A stretch of DNA of 8,767 nt from Candidatus Cloacimonadota bacterium (GTDB taxonomy: Bacteria; Cloacimonadota; Cloacimonadia; Cloacimonadales; Cloacimonadaceae), in the NCBI GenBank assembly GCA_028703735.1, contig JAQVMI010000061.1, forward strand, positions 1 to 8,767, in the 5' to 3' direction. Under the pieces are notes generated by a model. The model ran no database searches and had not been told where the DNA came from. It saw only the letters and a program-made list of their open reading frames with translations. This document shows, piece after piece, positions 1 through 7,254 of this stretch. Position 1 is the first letter of the stretch. Each line of letters begins with the position of its first letter. The translations under genes and the position numbers were made by a program.

Positions 1-423
1 AGCTACTATGTGTTTGGCAAAGGGATATGCTAAATGACAATATTGTTTTGTAAAAACGTAGTCATCATCTGTGAACACATAAGCTTTCCGCCTCAAGATA
101 AAACCGGTATGCGCTATAGACACATCGCAACCAAGCATAAAATCAACTTTATGAAAAATATTATAGATAAAAATATTTATCTCTTGTTGCACAATTGACA
201 AAAAACACCTGAGCATAATGCCATATTTCCCTTTAAAATAAGTTCGTAGCCAAGGTGAGGTTGAGAACTTGTATTTTAAACCATCGGATTTGACTAGTTT
301 CTCTATTATACCTCTATCCTGGATAAAGAAAAATACTGAGCCTCCTGAATCAATGATTTTCCTTGCAAGGTGCTTAAACATGTGATACTGAGAGGGATGA
401 TTAATAGAAAACAGAATGTGCAT
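1..423 (-). CDS. DUF354-like GT-B protein, 5' part only (cut by window edge)
   Basis: The first 141 codons are visible; the 3' part lies beyond the left edge. The reading frame is open from an ATG at 423, preceded on the minus strand by AAGGAG six bases upstream, which fixes the start. The protein begins MHILFSINHPSQYHMFKHLA, the usual opening of DUF354 proteins (a short beta strand, then an H-P pair and a helix with F-K-x-L). A second strand follows (GGSVFFFIQDRG, about residues 28-39), and DVSIAHTG at 100-107 then FTDDD at 117-121 match the region where the family has D-x-x-I-x-H-G and a D-D motif. DUF354 is related to GT-B glycosyltransferases and UDP-GlcNAc 2-epimerases and is common in archaeal and bacterial glycan clusters; no reaction is firmly known. 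There is no signal peptide, so it is probably cytoplasmic. The assignment rests on pattern recognition of half the protein; another GT-B enzyme is the alternative. Confidence 0.68.
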   Translation of the reverse strand, partial: MHILFSINHPSQYHMFKHLARKIIDSGGSVFFFIQDRGIIEKLVKSDGLKYKFSTSPWLRTYFKGKYGIMLRCFLSIVQQEINIFIYNIFHKVDFMLGCDVSIAHTGFILRRKAYVFTDDDYVFTKQYCHLAYPFAKHIVA

Positions 424-456
424 ACTACTCCTTGTCTTTGATACATGATATTTGGA

Positions 457-642
457 TTATAATTGATCTAAGAATAGGGCATCATATTTGAGAACCTTCC
501 TGGCAATAAATAATTCCAACTTTTTGTGTTTTTTTACAAATTCAAGTCTGAATGGATAATCCAAACTAAAATTGAGGGGAGAACTCAAGTAATATAAAGA
601 ATCCTGTACATTTGACGCTATGTTTACCAAGTAGGTTCTCAA
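457..642 (-). pseudogene. Short open frame, possible glycosyltransferase N-terminal remnant
   Basis: A 61-codon open piece beginning at a TTG, with an in-frame stop three codons upstream and no convincing Shine-Dalgarno, so it is unlikely to be an intact gene. The end of the peptide (KKHKKLELFIARKVLKYDAL) resembles the segment of GT4 enzymes where a basic helix leads into K-Y-D-V-x-H, and the earlier SPLNFSLDY resembles the preceding S-P-x-x-x-x-A-D-Y segment. It sits 33 bp upstream of the DUF354-like gene and downstream of the ligase gene, in the same orientation. My reading is a leftover of a deleted glycosyltransferase. A small real protein with a TTG start, or a chance open frame, are the alternatives. 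Confidence 0.3.
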
Positions 643-1479
643 ATTATCTTAATATGTCAGTTCAAACATTCAATATATACATTAAATTTAACAAAAATTA
701 TCAGTTGCGTATTAAGTACTCATTTTCATTTAAAACATATTGCCAATCTTTGAAACAACGGAGATTTAATACTACCTGAAACCCACAATCAGTGATAATC
801 GTCTAATTTTCTTGATAAATATAACACGCAGCAAGGAACACTTTTCTGATTAGTTTCTAATTACACCTCTTTATTAACAGAAACAAGTTCACACACATTG
901 CCACTTAGTAAGTTAAGATGGTCATCAAATATACATCCATTTATAATCGATTTACGTTGACCATTTATTAACCATCACAGAACAACTGGAATTCGATAAT
1001 GTCTATCAAATTAGGAAGTTAATCCATGGGAATGAAATTCTATTATATGCAACATCATCCTTGTTTTTTATTACCTCCAATCTTGAATGTAAGCTCATTC
1101 GGTGTTTTGACATGTATCCTAATTTTTATCGAGAACATTAAACCCATCTTCCCAAATTCTAATTCCACCGACCATAAACAAACCAGATTCTCTTAGACTA
1201 TACCACCAACAGAAATTGTGATACAGCACTTCATACAAACAATTGCTCTGCTTTAGACACATATTCAACATCGAGTTATTTATTTGAATAGTATTTGATA
1301 AACTATCTTACATTGTCACAATATGCCACTAAATAACATGTATCGTTCGACGCTAATTCTCTAAATATTACTGTTCTGTTAGAAAACTACACAATATTAC
1401 ATAAGGACACTCCGCTGAATTACCATCTTAAGCCCCGTTCAATTTTCTAAATCCACCACAATGGGTAAAAAAAGACGAC
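643..1479. other. Long gene-free stretch, possibly decayed coding DNA
   Basis: About 840 bp of AT-rich sequence without an intact gene on either strand. Reading the minus strand shows only short pieces broken by stops. The longest that catches the eye is 1119-1271 (50 codons from an ATG, containing GGIRIWEDGF), but it has no ribosome-binding site. A second piece near 845-965 (containing IINGCIFDDHLNLLSG) is also open for about 40 codons. These could be scraps of a former gene between the ligase and the DUF354-like gene, or chance. No tRNA, CRISPR repeat or strong hairpin was seen. Confidence 0.5.
1467..1473 (-). terminator. Oligo-T tract just after the ligase gene
   Basis: Seven T residues occur on the minus strand, six bases beyond the ligase TGA stop (1480-1482), within GTCGTC-TTTTTTT-ACCC. 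There is no stable stem before it. Archaeal RNA polymerase commonly terminates at bare U-tracts close to the stop codon, so this is a candidate terminator if the host is archaeal. It would be too weak as a bacterial intrinsic terminator. Confidence 0.35.
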
Positions 1480-2895
1480 TCATACACTTGGGTTATTGGG
1501 TTTAAACTCAGAAATTACATAATCTTCCTTACCTGAAGGCAAAGGAGGTATGTTTTGAACGAATGATAACTTGATGTTCGAACCCACAAAATGCTTTTTA
1601 TAATTGTCAATAACATAATCATACAGTTTAACATCTACATCGATTGGTTGTTTCATTTTCAGATAGATAACGAGATCTCCTGTGTCGAATTGTCTAATCT
1701 GAAAACGATCAATCCTGTTGTAAAGTTTTTGGTTATTAGTATCTTGATAATCTGAATTTGGGTAAAGCATTATTGGAAGCATTGTTGGGGAAATTGGTAC
1801 GCCTGATTTACTATGTAATAGCTTTCCATTTCTACCCATTACTTCCCCTAAAAGCTTCGATTTCCTACCACACGAACAAAAATCACTCTTGAAATACGAC
1901 ATATCCCCTACTTGATATCTCAAGAATGGAAATGAATAATTCTCGAGATCTGTACTGATAACATGACCTACAGCACCATCTTTAATTGTATTATGATCCT
2001 TATCTAATATTTCTAAAACACACCTTTCTTCACAGACATGCAAACCCTCGTGCATATAGCATTCATACGATGCTATTCCTCCATCTCCAGCTCCATAGCT
2101 GTCATAGATAGGCACTTGAAAAACTTCTTGTATTTTAGCTCGATACGCAGGAAGTAACACTTCTCCAGTGGTCAGCACCATTTTTATCTTGGGTGCAAGG
2201 AGACCAGTTTCTGCAATAAACTTAGCAATTACATAAATCGCTGATGGGTATCCTCTGATTGCTACTGGTTTATATCTCATGAGGTATCTATAATGAAGTG
2301 CCATATCCACAGCTCTCATTTCAGCACTACTTCGTTTGTAATTTCTCATCAACAACTTTTCAAACATATCCTTTTTTGTGAGACTCATAGTTTTATTTAC
2401 AAGTGAATTACCTCCTATGGTAAATATCTTCTCCCCAAAATGAAATCCAAACGAGCTCCATGCTCTGAAAGTTGATGCCCATGAAAAGCTCCAAGTTCTA
2501 TTGTCTGATAGATACTGAAGTGGTGCACCAGTACTACCACCAGTGGAATGTAGCCTGCTACGTCGCAGATCTGAACCAGCGCTGATCAACTGCTCATAAT
2601 TCTCTCTGATTAATTCTTTTGTGAGAACAGGTATCTTAGAAAGGTCTTCACTTGTTTCAATATCCTTTGGTAATATAGACAAGGAATTAAACATTTTTCT
2701 ATAGTAAGGAACATTATCGTAACAGTGGTGAACCAATTTAATTAACTTTTCATTTTGGAGCTTAAGTAAATCGTCTCTTGTTAACCATTCCGATTTTTTT
2801 AATCTTTTGTAATCCTCGATTATACTGGTTCTTCCAATTTTCTCAGCGATAGGAAAAAGAAATGCCCTATTCAGTAATAAATATACGTCTCTCAT
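1480..2895 (-). CDS. CapK/PaaK-like adenylate-forming ligase (phenylacetate-CoA ligase family)
   Basis: This 471-residue protein belongs to the AMP-forming (ANL) superfamily, in the branch of phenylacetate-CoA ligase and the capsule protein CapK. Visible motifs in order: the N-terminal PYYRKMF around 63-69; the nucleotide-binding loop TGGSTGAPL at 118-126; RGYPSAI at 214-220; TTGE at 242-245; YDSYGAGDGG at 264-273, the aromatic/acidic adenosine-binding motif; TDLENYSFPFLRYQVGD at 315-331, whose final D contacts ribose; and CSCGR at 340-344, common in CapK proteins. The length fits the family. The start is an ATG with AAGGAG eight bases upstream. Such genes recur in polysaccharide clusters, where the acid activated is generally unknown; catabolic phenylacetate activation is unlikely here because no paa genes are nearby. 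The enzyme would form an acyl-adenylate and pass it to CoA or another acceptor. It lies downstream of an insertion sequence and probably has its own promoter. The family is secure, the substrate is not. Confidence 0.9.
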   Translation of the reverse strand: MRDVYLLLNRAFLFPIAEKIGRTSIIEDYKRLKKSEWLTRDDLLKLQNEKLIKLVHHCYDNVPYYRKMFNSLSILPKDIETSEDLSKIPVLTKELIRENYEQLISAGSDLRRSRLHSTGGSTGAPLQYLSDNRTWSFSWASTFRAWSSFGFHFGEKIFTIGGNSLVNKTMSLTKKDMFEKLLMRNYKRSSAEMRAVDMALHYRYLMRYKPVAIRGYPSAIYVIAKFIAETGLLAPKIKMVLTTGEVLLPAYRAKIQEVFQVPIYDSYGAGDGGIASYECYMHEGLHVCEERCVLEILDKDHNTIKDGAVGHVISTDLENYSFPFLRYQVGDMSYFKSDFCSCGRKSKLLGEVMGRNGKLLHSKSGVPISPTMLPIMLYPNSDYQDTNNQKLYNRIDRFQIRQFDTGDLVIYLKMKQPIDVDVKLYDYVIDNYKKHFVGSNIKLSFVQNIPPLPSGKEDYVISEFKPNNPSV

Positions 2896-2927
2896 TAATG
2901 TTACTCCTTATTTTTGGTTCACTGAAG

Positions 2928-2956
2928 CTCTTCAATGCTCTCAGAGACTCTTCAAT
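2928..2956. repeat. Direct repeat pair in the leader of the ligase gene
   Basis: CTCTTCAAT occurs at 2928-2936 and again at 2948-2956, exactly 20 bp apart, separated by a small palindrome (CTCTCAGAG). On the coding strand it reads ATTGAAGAG twice, starting 33-61 bases upstream of the ligase ATG. The two-turn spacing could suit a DNA-binding protein, or the repeat could be chance in AT-rich DNA. Confidence 0.35.
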
Positions 2957-3098
2957 ATTTGTTAATGAGTTTTAGCACATTGCAAAAAGGTTACCAGTAC
3001 TGATGCAATAACGTACTCGGCAATATGAATCAAGTTCATGTTTTAGGAAAAATATTATCCAACATAATGCCATTGAGAAATTTGATATTCTGCCTTCT

Positions 3099-3241
3099 TG
3101 TTGACAAGTCATTTTCGAAAGTTTCTCATGGTAACATGCAAATTGAATGATACATAGTTACCACCTTCTCACTCCAGAAAAGCACCATAAGTGCCCAAAC
3201 AAGATATTCATGAGCCCATGAAGAGTCGAATTGTTAAATAT
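3099..3241 (-). repeat. Relic 3' end of a second IS1182-like element
   Basis: These 143 bp align almost end to end with the last 144 bp of the neighbouring insertion sequence (3249-3392), with about one net base of gap. Over the first 84 aligned bases on the minus strand I count 58 matches (69%). Both copies end in TGT and share an exact 14-base block, CATTTTCGAAAGTT, at 3110-3123 and 3260-3273. Translated in the matching frame, the relic reads as the tail of a transposase (ending CFSGVRRW then TAA), comparable with LCISGVKSC in the neighbour. No more of this element is visible on either side, so it is a truncated older relative, left in the same orientation next to the larger copy. Confidence 0.75.
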
Positions 3242-3248
3242 GACTCTG

Positions 3249-4970
3249 TGTAAACAATTCATTTTCGAAAGTTCCTCAAAGTTGCATACCGGGTAAATGA
3301 AACACAATTTTACAGCTTTTCACCCCAGAAATGCACAATAGATTACTCCACAAGGTATGTATGACCTCAAACAGAGTCAAAATATTAAACATAAAAAACA
3401 AACTATGATCCCTTTTCCGTTTTTTGGATACACCTCTGTTGTAATTGTATATTCTTTGAACATTGATGGCTAATGCAAGTATCGTAAACCATAACTTATG
3501 TCTATATAGTCCTCTTAGCCTTGATTTTCCAGCTTTGGTCTTACATTTAAACTGCCGCACTGTAGCTTCTATTCCACTCCTCAGACTTCTACGATTCCTG
3601 GGGATTGTGTTAATGTATGACAAACGCAGCCTCTTTGATAAGTCATTACTACGCATATAATAAACATACTCATCTTTTCTTTTTAGCCGTTTGACAGGAC
3701 ACACCCCGATTTTTTGACAGGAACTGCAGATGGATGGGTCAAAAGCTGCCTTATAGCTTTTCTCCAGTACCTTACATGCTACTCTTTGATTTGCGACACA
3801 GGTTACAAAATAAGCATCATCAACTTTCTCTACAAACATCGAAGCTTCACACTTCACACCCTTGATTCCTGTTTGCACGCTGTTGATGGAGTATTGTTCA
3901 AGTTTTTTATCCAACTCAGGTCCACCATAGCCTCGATCGTTATGAATCTCTTTAAGGTCAGTAAGTCTATCTGTTACAAGATCATCTATGGAGTTTAAAA
4001 GCATCCTCCCATCTGAAACATTGTTTTGGCAAAGAGTAGTATCACAGATAAGATTCAGGTCTGCTTCAGGATCAGCGGTCTCTACTAAGTTAGCCACGAA
4101 ACCCAGGTGATTAACTCCGGATTTGTAGCGTAAAGTTGCTTCAGTGTCATCAATGGCTCTAATATCGTCACTCTGCTTATCGCAGTAAGGTTTTATAGTT
4201 ATCGTGGGATCATCAGTATTGCTATCTTCTACGATGAATTGCTCCTGAAAGATGCGCATAAACATCTGCCATTCAGTTGTATCGGCGTATTTTGCACCAA
4301 AGTGATTGATCATCCCAAGATAACTTTGCCCAATTTTCTGAAACTCATCAGGAATGTCTTCTGTTTTAAGCATGCTTACATAGTTATCTGCTTCATATTT
4401 TACATAGTTTGGATTAACTGTGAAGACGAAAACCCGGTCTGCCTCATCAAAAACTCTGTAAACTCGTTTGACTGCCTCAATCTGAAGCTGAAGTCTGTTA
4501 TAAGCGCAAACATTAGTCGCGATCTGAGTGGAATCTGTCCGGGCAATTTTGGTATTTACCTTAAATATCTCTATATGATTCTTTACTAAACCCTTAAACT
4601 CCAGATCGAATAAGTCTATCCCTGTCTTATCCTGATACTCTCTCAGGGACTGGATGAAATTGGTTATCGTCCGCAATGAAACTGCCGATTCACCTATGGT
4701 CACCCCACAATAATACAACACTCCAATATTCCAGTACATTTGCGTCTCCAGCTCCCTGAAAGTCCAATCAAACAACTCTTTGATAGTCAATAGAATACCC
4801 AGCTTGTCTTTGGGAAAATTTAGATGCTCTTAATTGCGGGAATAAAGAACCTGAACTTGCTCCTATCAACTTTTCCGTAACCTATATACGTATCGAATAC
4901 CAAAGGATTTGTTCAAATTATCCTGAATAGCTGTATCACAATCCTAATGCAAGATTTCATTTTGTTTATG
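3249..4970 (-). mobile_element. IS1182-like insertion sequence, degraded; right end uncertain
   Basis: The left boundary is supported by comparison with the relic at 3099-3241: both begin TGT, then share ACAA and CATTTTCGAAAGTT, so the terminus is placed at 3249. The right boundary is weak: the only candidate matching the start TGTAAACAA in inverted orientation is TTGTTTA at 4962-4968, giving an element of about 1.72 kb, normal for this family. No target-site duplication is obvious around these borders. The element holds one transposase gene, frameshifted near its start and therefore probably not self-mobile. It lies between the opine-type dehydrogenase and the ligase, both intact, so the insertion broke no recognisable gene. 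Confidence 0.7.
3276..4903 (-). pseudogene. IS1182-family DDE transposase, frameshifted near the N-terminus
   Basis: The main open frame (3276-4829, no good start; a TTG at 4790 gives 504 residues) has the family's order of motifs, numbered from that TTG: ARTDSTQIATN with catalytic D86; DTEATLRYKSGVNHLGF at 215-231, the conserved block before the second Asp; NDRGYGG with D285; a Cys cluster CSSCQKIGVCPVK at 355-367; and RRSLRSGIEATVRQFK with E408, then GKSRLRGLYRHKLWF. This gives a DDE triad. The frame starts in mid-domain. Upstream, in another frame at about 4835-4903, the peptide DTYIGYGKVDRSKFRFF followed by IPAIK reads straight into EHLNFPKDKLGILL if one base (G) is restored near 4833-4835. 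The beginning was therefore separated by a single-base deletion. The last 11 residues also look like read-through, since the relic copy stops at the equivalent of position 3309. It would act on the element's ends if intact; as it stands it is probably inactive. Confidence 0.83.
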
Positions 4971-5026
4971 CCTGTAATCTGGCTCGCAAATTAGTTAAAA
5001 TCATTCTTCATAATGTGTTCCATAAT

Positions 5027-5080
5027 GACACTATAATGATATATGTCAAAACAATTTCACATTAATGCATGTATAGTGTC
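5027..5080. repeat. 54-bp imperfect inverted repeat
   Basis: GACACTATA at 5027-5035 is matched exactly by its reverse complement TATAGTGTC at 5072-5080. Further short pairings inside (ATG with CAT, ATGT with ACAT) extend it into an imperfect hairpin. It lies between the putative right end of the insertion sequence and the 3' end of the dehydrogenase gene, 84-137 bases after that gene's stop. No T-tract follows, so it is not a classical terminator. It could be an insertion target, a small relic element or an RNA hairpin. Confidence 0.45.
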
Positions 5081-5163
5081 GATATGGAGCATTGCCATAG
5101 AGTTACAAATATAGCTGTTCTTTCTACGCTATTTACTGGTAATGCAGTTTGTAATTGGTGAAA

Positions 5164-6252
5164 TTAGACCATTCCGATGAAGTTTTTTATCTCAGTTATC
5201 GACATGTCCACTAAACCAAGTTTCTCAATACTTCTTGACAATTTCCAGTAATCGACGTTCATCAATGCATTTGCTAATGTGATAAGCGCATTACAGACAG
5301 GTGTTTCAATTCCACATTTTTTCCCAAGTGAACTCAATAAACAAAGACCATTAGGAACATCCTCATATATAAATCGAGTATTCAAGCTTCCCGGACCCTT
5401 GGGCCCACCCTTCTCTGCATATGCACGGAAAACAGATAGTGAATCTTTTGTCAAATCCTTCTCATTCCTAAATTTACATGCGTCTAGATAACTAAGTGAA
5501 TTTCCTCCGAAGCACTCAATCACACCGTTTTTTTCATTATCCAATCTGTGTACCATATTCCATATTGCTGGTGAGAAAGATTCACGATACATCCAAAACT
5601 CACCCTTCATTTGTTCAATTCTTGCAGCTGACATAATAGAACCGATAGTATGAACAACCATATTTGGATTATGCAAACCTGATTCGATTACGTTCTTTCT
5701 TGAATAACCGTAGGTATCCAAAATCAACCCTGACATTTTTAATCCTCGGTCTGTATCACTTGCTGGCAGGAAAGACAATGCATTCCTAACATTCTTGAAT
5801 AATATGTGCACCTTATTGTCTGTCTCGATTCTCGCATCGAAAGGTGTGGATTCTCCCTCTCCTATTAATACCTTAGCCGTTATGTGTCTTGCAAAAATTA
5901 AACTTCCACAGTTACCAGGAATAATAAGAAGCATTTGCCCGTCACTGAGATATGGCGCAACTATCGGAGATAGATAATCATGCTGCAATGATTGTGTCAT
6001 AACAAAAACTACATCGGACCCATTAATTCCCTCTTGCATATTTCTAGTGATCATGTGTATTTTTTGGCTTGACTCTAGCCCCCCTCTTGTATCGTCAATT
6101 GCAGTAATACTGTGGTTACGCCTAATAATTTCAAAATAATCATCATGCATAGAATGTGATGTTTTTACCAATCTAACTTCATGACCATGTTCAGTAAATT
6201 TAAAAGCATGTGTACATCCTGCGTTACCAGCACCAATAATGCAGATTTTCAT
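5164..6252 (-). CDS. Octopine/nopaline dehydrogenase family protein (opine-type dehydrogenase)
   Basis: The protein has 362 residues, the usual size for this family. The N-terminus is a dinucleotide-binding Rossmann fold: MKICIIGAGNAG with G7, G9 and G12, the second strand ending near EVRLVKTS (25-32), and GSDVVFVMTQ at 78-87. The C-terminal helical domain (octopine_DH, PF02317) shows HNPNMVVHTIGS at 194-205 with H201, and RFIYEDVPNGL at 293-303 with R293 and D298, then GIETP at 314-318. From memory, the characterised opine dehydrogenase CENDH uses His202 and Asp297, which these positions match closely. Such enzymes reductively condense an amino acid's amine with an alpha-keto acid using NAD(P)H; some relatives act as simple dehydrogenases. 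The start ATG has AAGGAG seven bases upstream. It sits alone between long gaps, in a sugar-gene context where this family is unexpected. The family is confident, the substrate unknown. Confidence 0.87.
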   Translation of the reverse strand: MKICIIGAGNAGCTHAFKFTEHGHEVRLVKTSHSMHDDYFEIIRRNHSITAIDDTRGGLESSQKIHMITRNMQEGINGSDVVFVMTQSLQHDYLSPIVAPYLSDGQMLLIIPGNCGSLIFARHITAKVLIGEGESTPFDARIETDNKVHILFKNVRNALSFLPASDTDRGLKMSGLILDTYGYSRKNVIESGLHNPNMVVHTIGSIMSAARIEQMKGEFWMYRESFSPAIWNMVHRLDNEKNGVIECFGGNSLSYLDACKFRNEKDLTKDSLSVFRAYAEKGGPKGPGSLNTRFIYEDVPNGLCLLSSLGKKCGIETPVCNALITLANALMNVDYWKLSRSIEKLGLVDMSITEIKNFIGMV

Positions 6253-7254
6253 AATAATTCTCCTTTGTTTTACATTTGTTTTTTACATTTTAATAGCAAA
6301 TTAACACTTCCGATAACTCGCGAGTTTAATTTCATATTTCTAAGGTAATTAATTTATCATAAGTTTTTTATGTCCAAAGAAATAATATATTACCATATCA
6401 GTTATAACCCAGACAATCTACCGATTATTTTAAACTAAAGCTATACAGCGAGTATTTAGATATTGCTATTCATAATCTCTCAGCATATGCTTTATGGAGC
6501 AGAATATCTCGTTTTCTCATCACTTAAAATTCTTAGATTCGAAATTCTACATTTACCTTGTGAGTTACATATATTAGATTCCGCAGTTTAATTATTCGGA
6601 GCCAAAAAGCAAGCCAAAGTTGTCATAATTTCCGTCTGCTACTCTACTTATTTTCCCGAAACAACCATGGATTATTTGTAGTTTTCTAATTATTGAAAAT
6701 AGAGCAGCAGGGGTATATCCCTTATTCGAAGGATGTTTCCCAAGGTATGTCCATTCCATCAATGATTTTTGCTTAGATGCAATGGCATCAGAAACATTTT
6801 ACGCATTAGCACCATTTTTCTTCCATCAAACGAAGCCCCTATAAATTGATCATGATATTGCTGCTGAATGTAGTCGTTTATCAAATTCTCTTTGGAGGAA
6901 TCATACACACCTATTTAAGTTTTACTCCAACTTTTCCTATACCTGATTAAGTATATCTTTGTAAACTAATGAATTCAGCAAAATTTTCAATGAGTGTACA
7001 ATATTGCTATCATAAGCTTACGAAAGTAACAAATTTTAGTGTTATTGAACTTAAATAACTTTTATCGCAACACCTGATATGTACATTGCTGTGGTTAAAT
7101 TGCCTTATAATATAATTCGCTCAGTTATTTACTTATGTCCCTCGAGAAAAATAGATTTGTAGCTACATCTGCCATGGGCAGTATAATTTTCTCGGATAAC
7201 CAATTATTAAAACTCATGTATTAACTCCGGGCAGTCATCTTTGTGAAGCACCCA
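6253..7254. other. Gene-free kilobase between epimerase and dehydrogenase
   Basis: No intact gene is visible on either strand over 1 kb. The proximal part (6253-6590) is AT-rich and holds the ribosome-binding site of the dehydrogenase and presumably its promoter. The middle (6592-6914) contains two overlapping open pieces that look like a decayed gene, listed separately. The distal part (6915-7254) has only short frames, for example one containing VLIIGYPRKLY at about 7180-7212. No tRNA or CRISPR pattern was found. Confidence 0.55.
6592..6914 (-). pseudogene. Probable decayed gene of unknown family
   Basis: Two minus-strand frames follow each other with a 40-base overlap. The upstream one (6914-6759) is open for 51 codons and contains ENLINDYIQQQYHDQFIGAS and FDGRKMVLMRKMF. 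The downstream one (6798-6592) is open for 68 codons and contains MEWTYLGKHPSNKGYTPAAL and RVADGNYDNFGLLFGSE. Both have protein-like composition, and one frameshift in the overlap would join them into about 105 codons. The upstream frame also continues beyond an in-frame TAA (at 6915-6917) into IYLIRYRKSWSKT. There is no well-placed ribosome-binding site. I do not recognise the family. Chance open frames are the alternative. Confidence 0.4.

Noticed and set aside
1119..1271. Fifty-codon minus-strand frame with Trp-rich peptide
   Set aside because: It has no ribosome-binding site and no recognisable homology; kept only as a possible scrap in the gap description.
1262..1290. Small inverted repeat TATTCAA / TTGAATA
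   Set aside because: Seven base pairs in AT-rich sequence is expected by chance and has no associated feature.
3463..4589. Plus-strand open frames of 65, 94 and 116 codons opposite the transposase
   Set aside because: They are antisense shadows of the transposase; the minus strand carries the DDE motifs, and the plus-strand peptides show no family features.
5279..5977. Plus-strand open frames of 70 and 60 codons opposite the dehydrogenase
   Set aside because: They lie wholly inside the well-supported minus-strand gene and have no recognisable motifs.
7180..7212. VLIIGYPRKLY, resembling the start of a sulfotransferase (GxPRSGT)
   Set aside because: The key R-S-G-T is absent and the frame stops soon after, so this is too weak to call.
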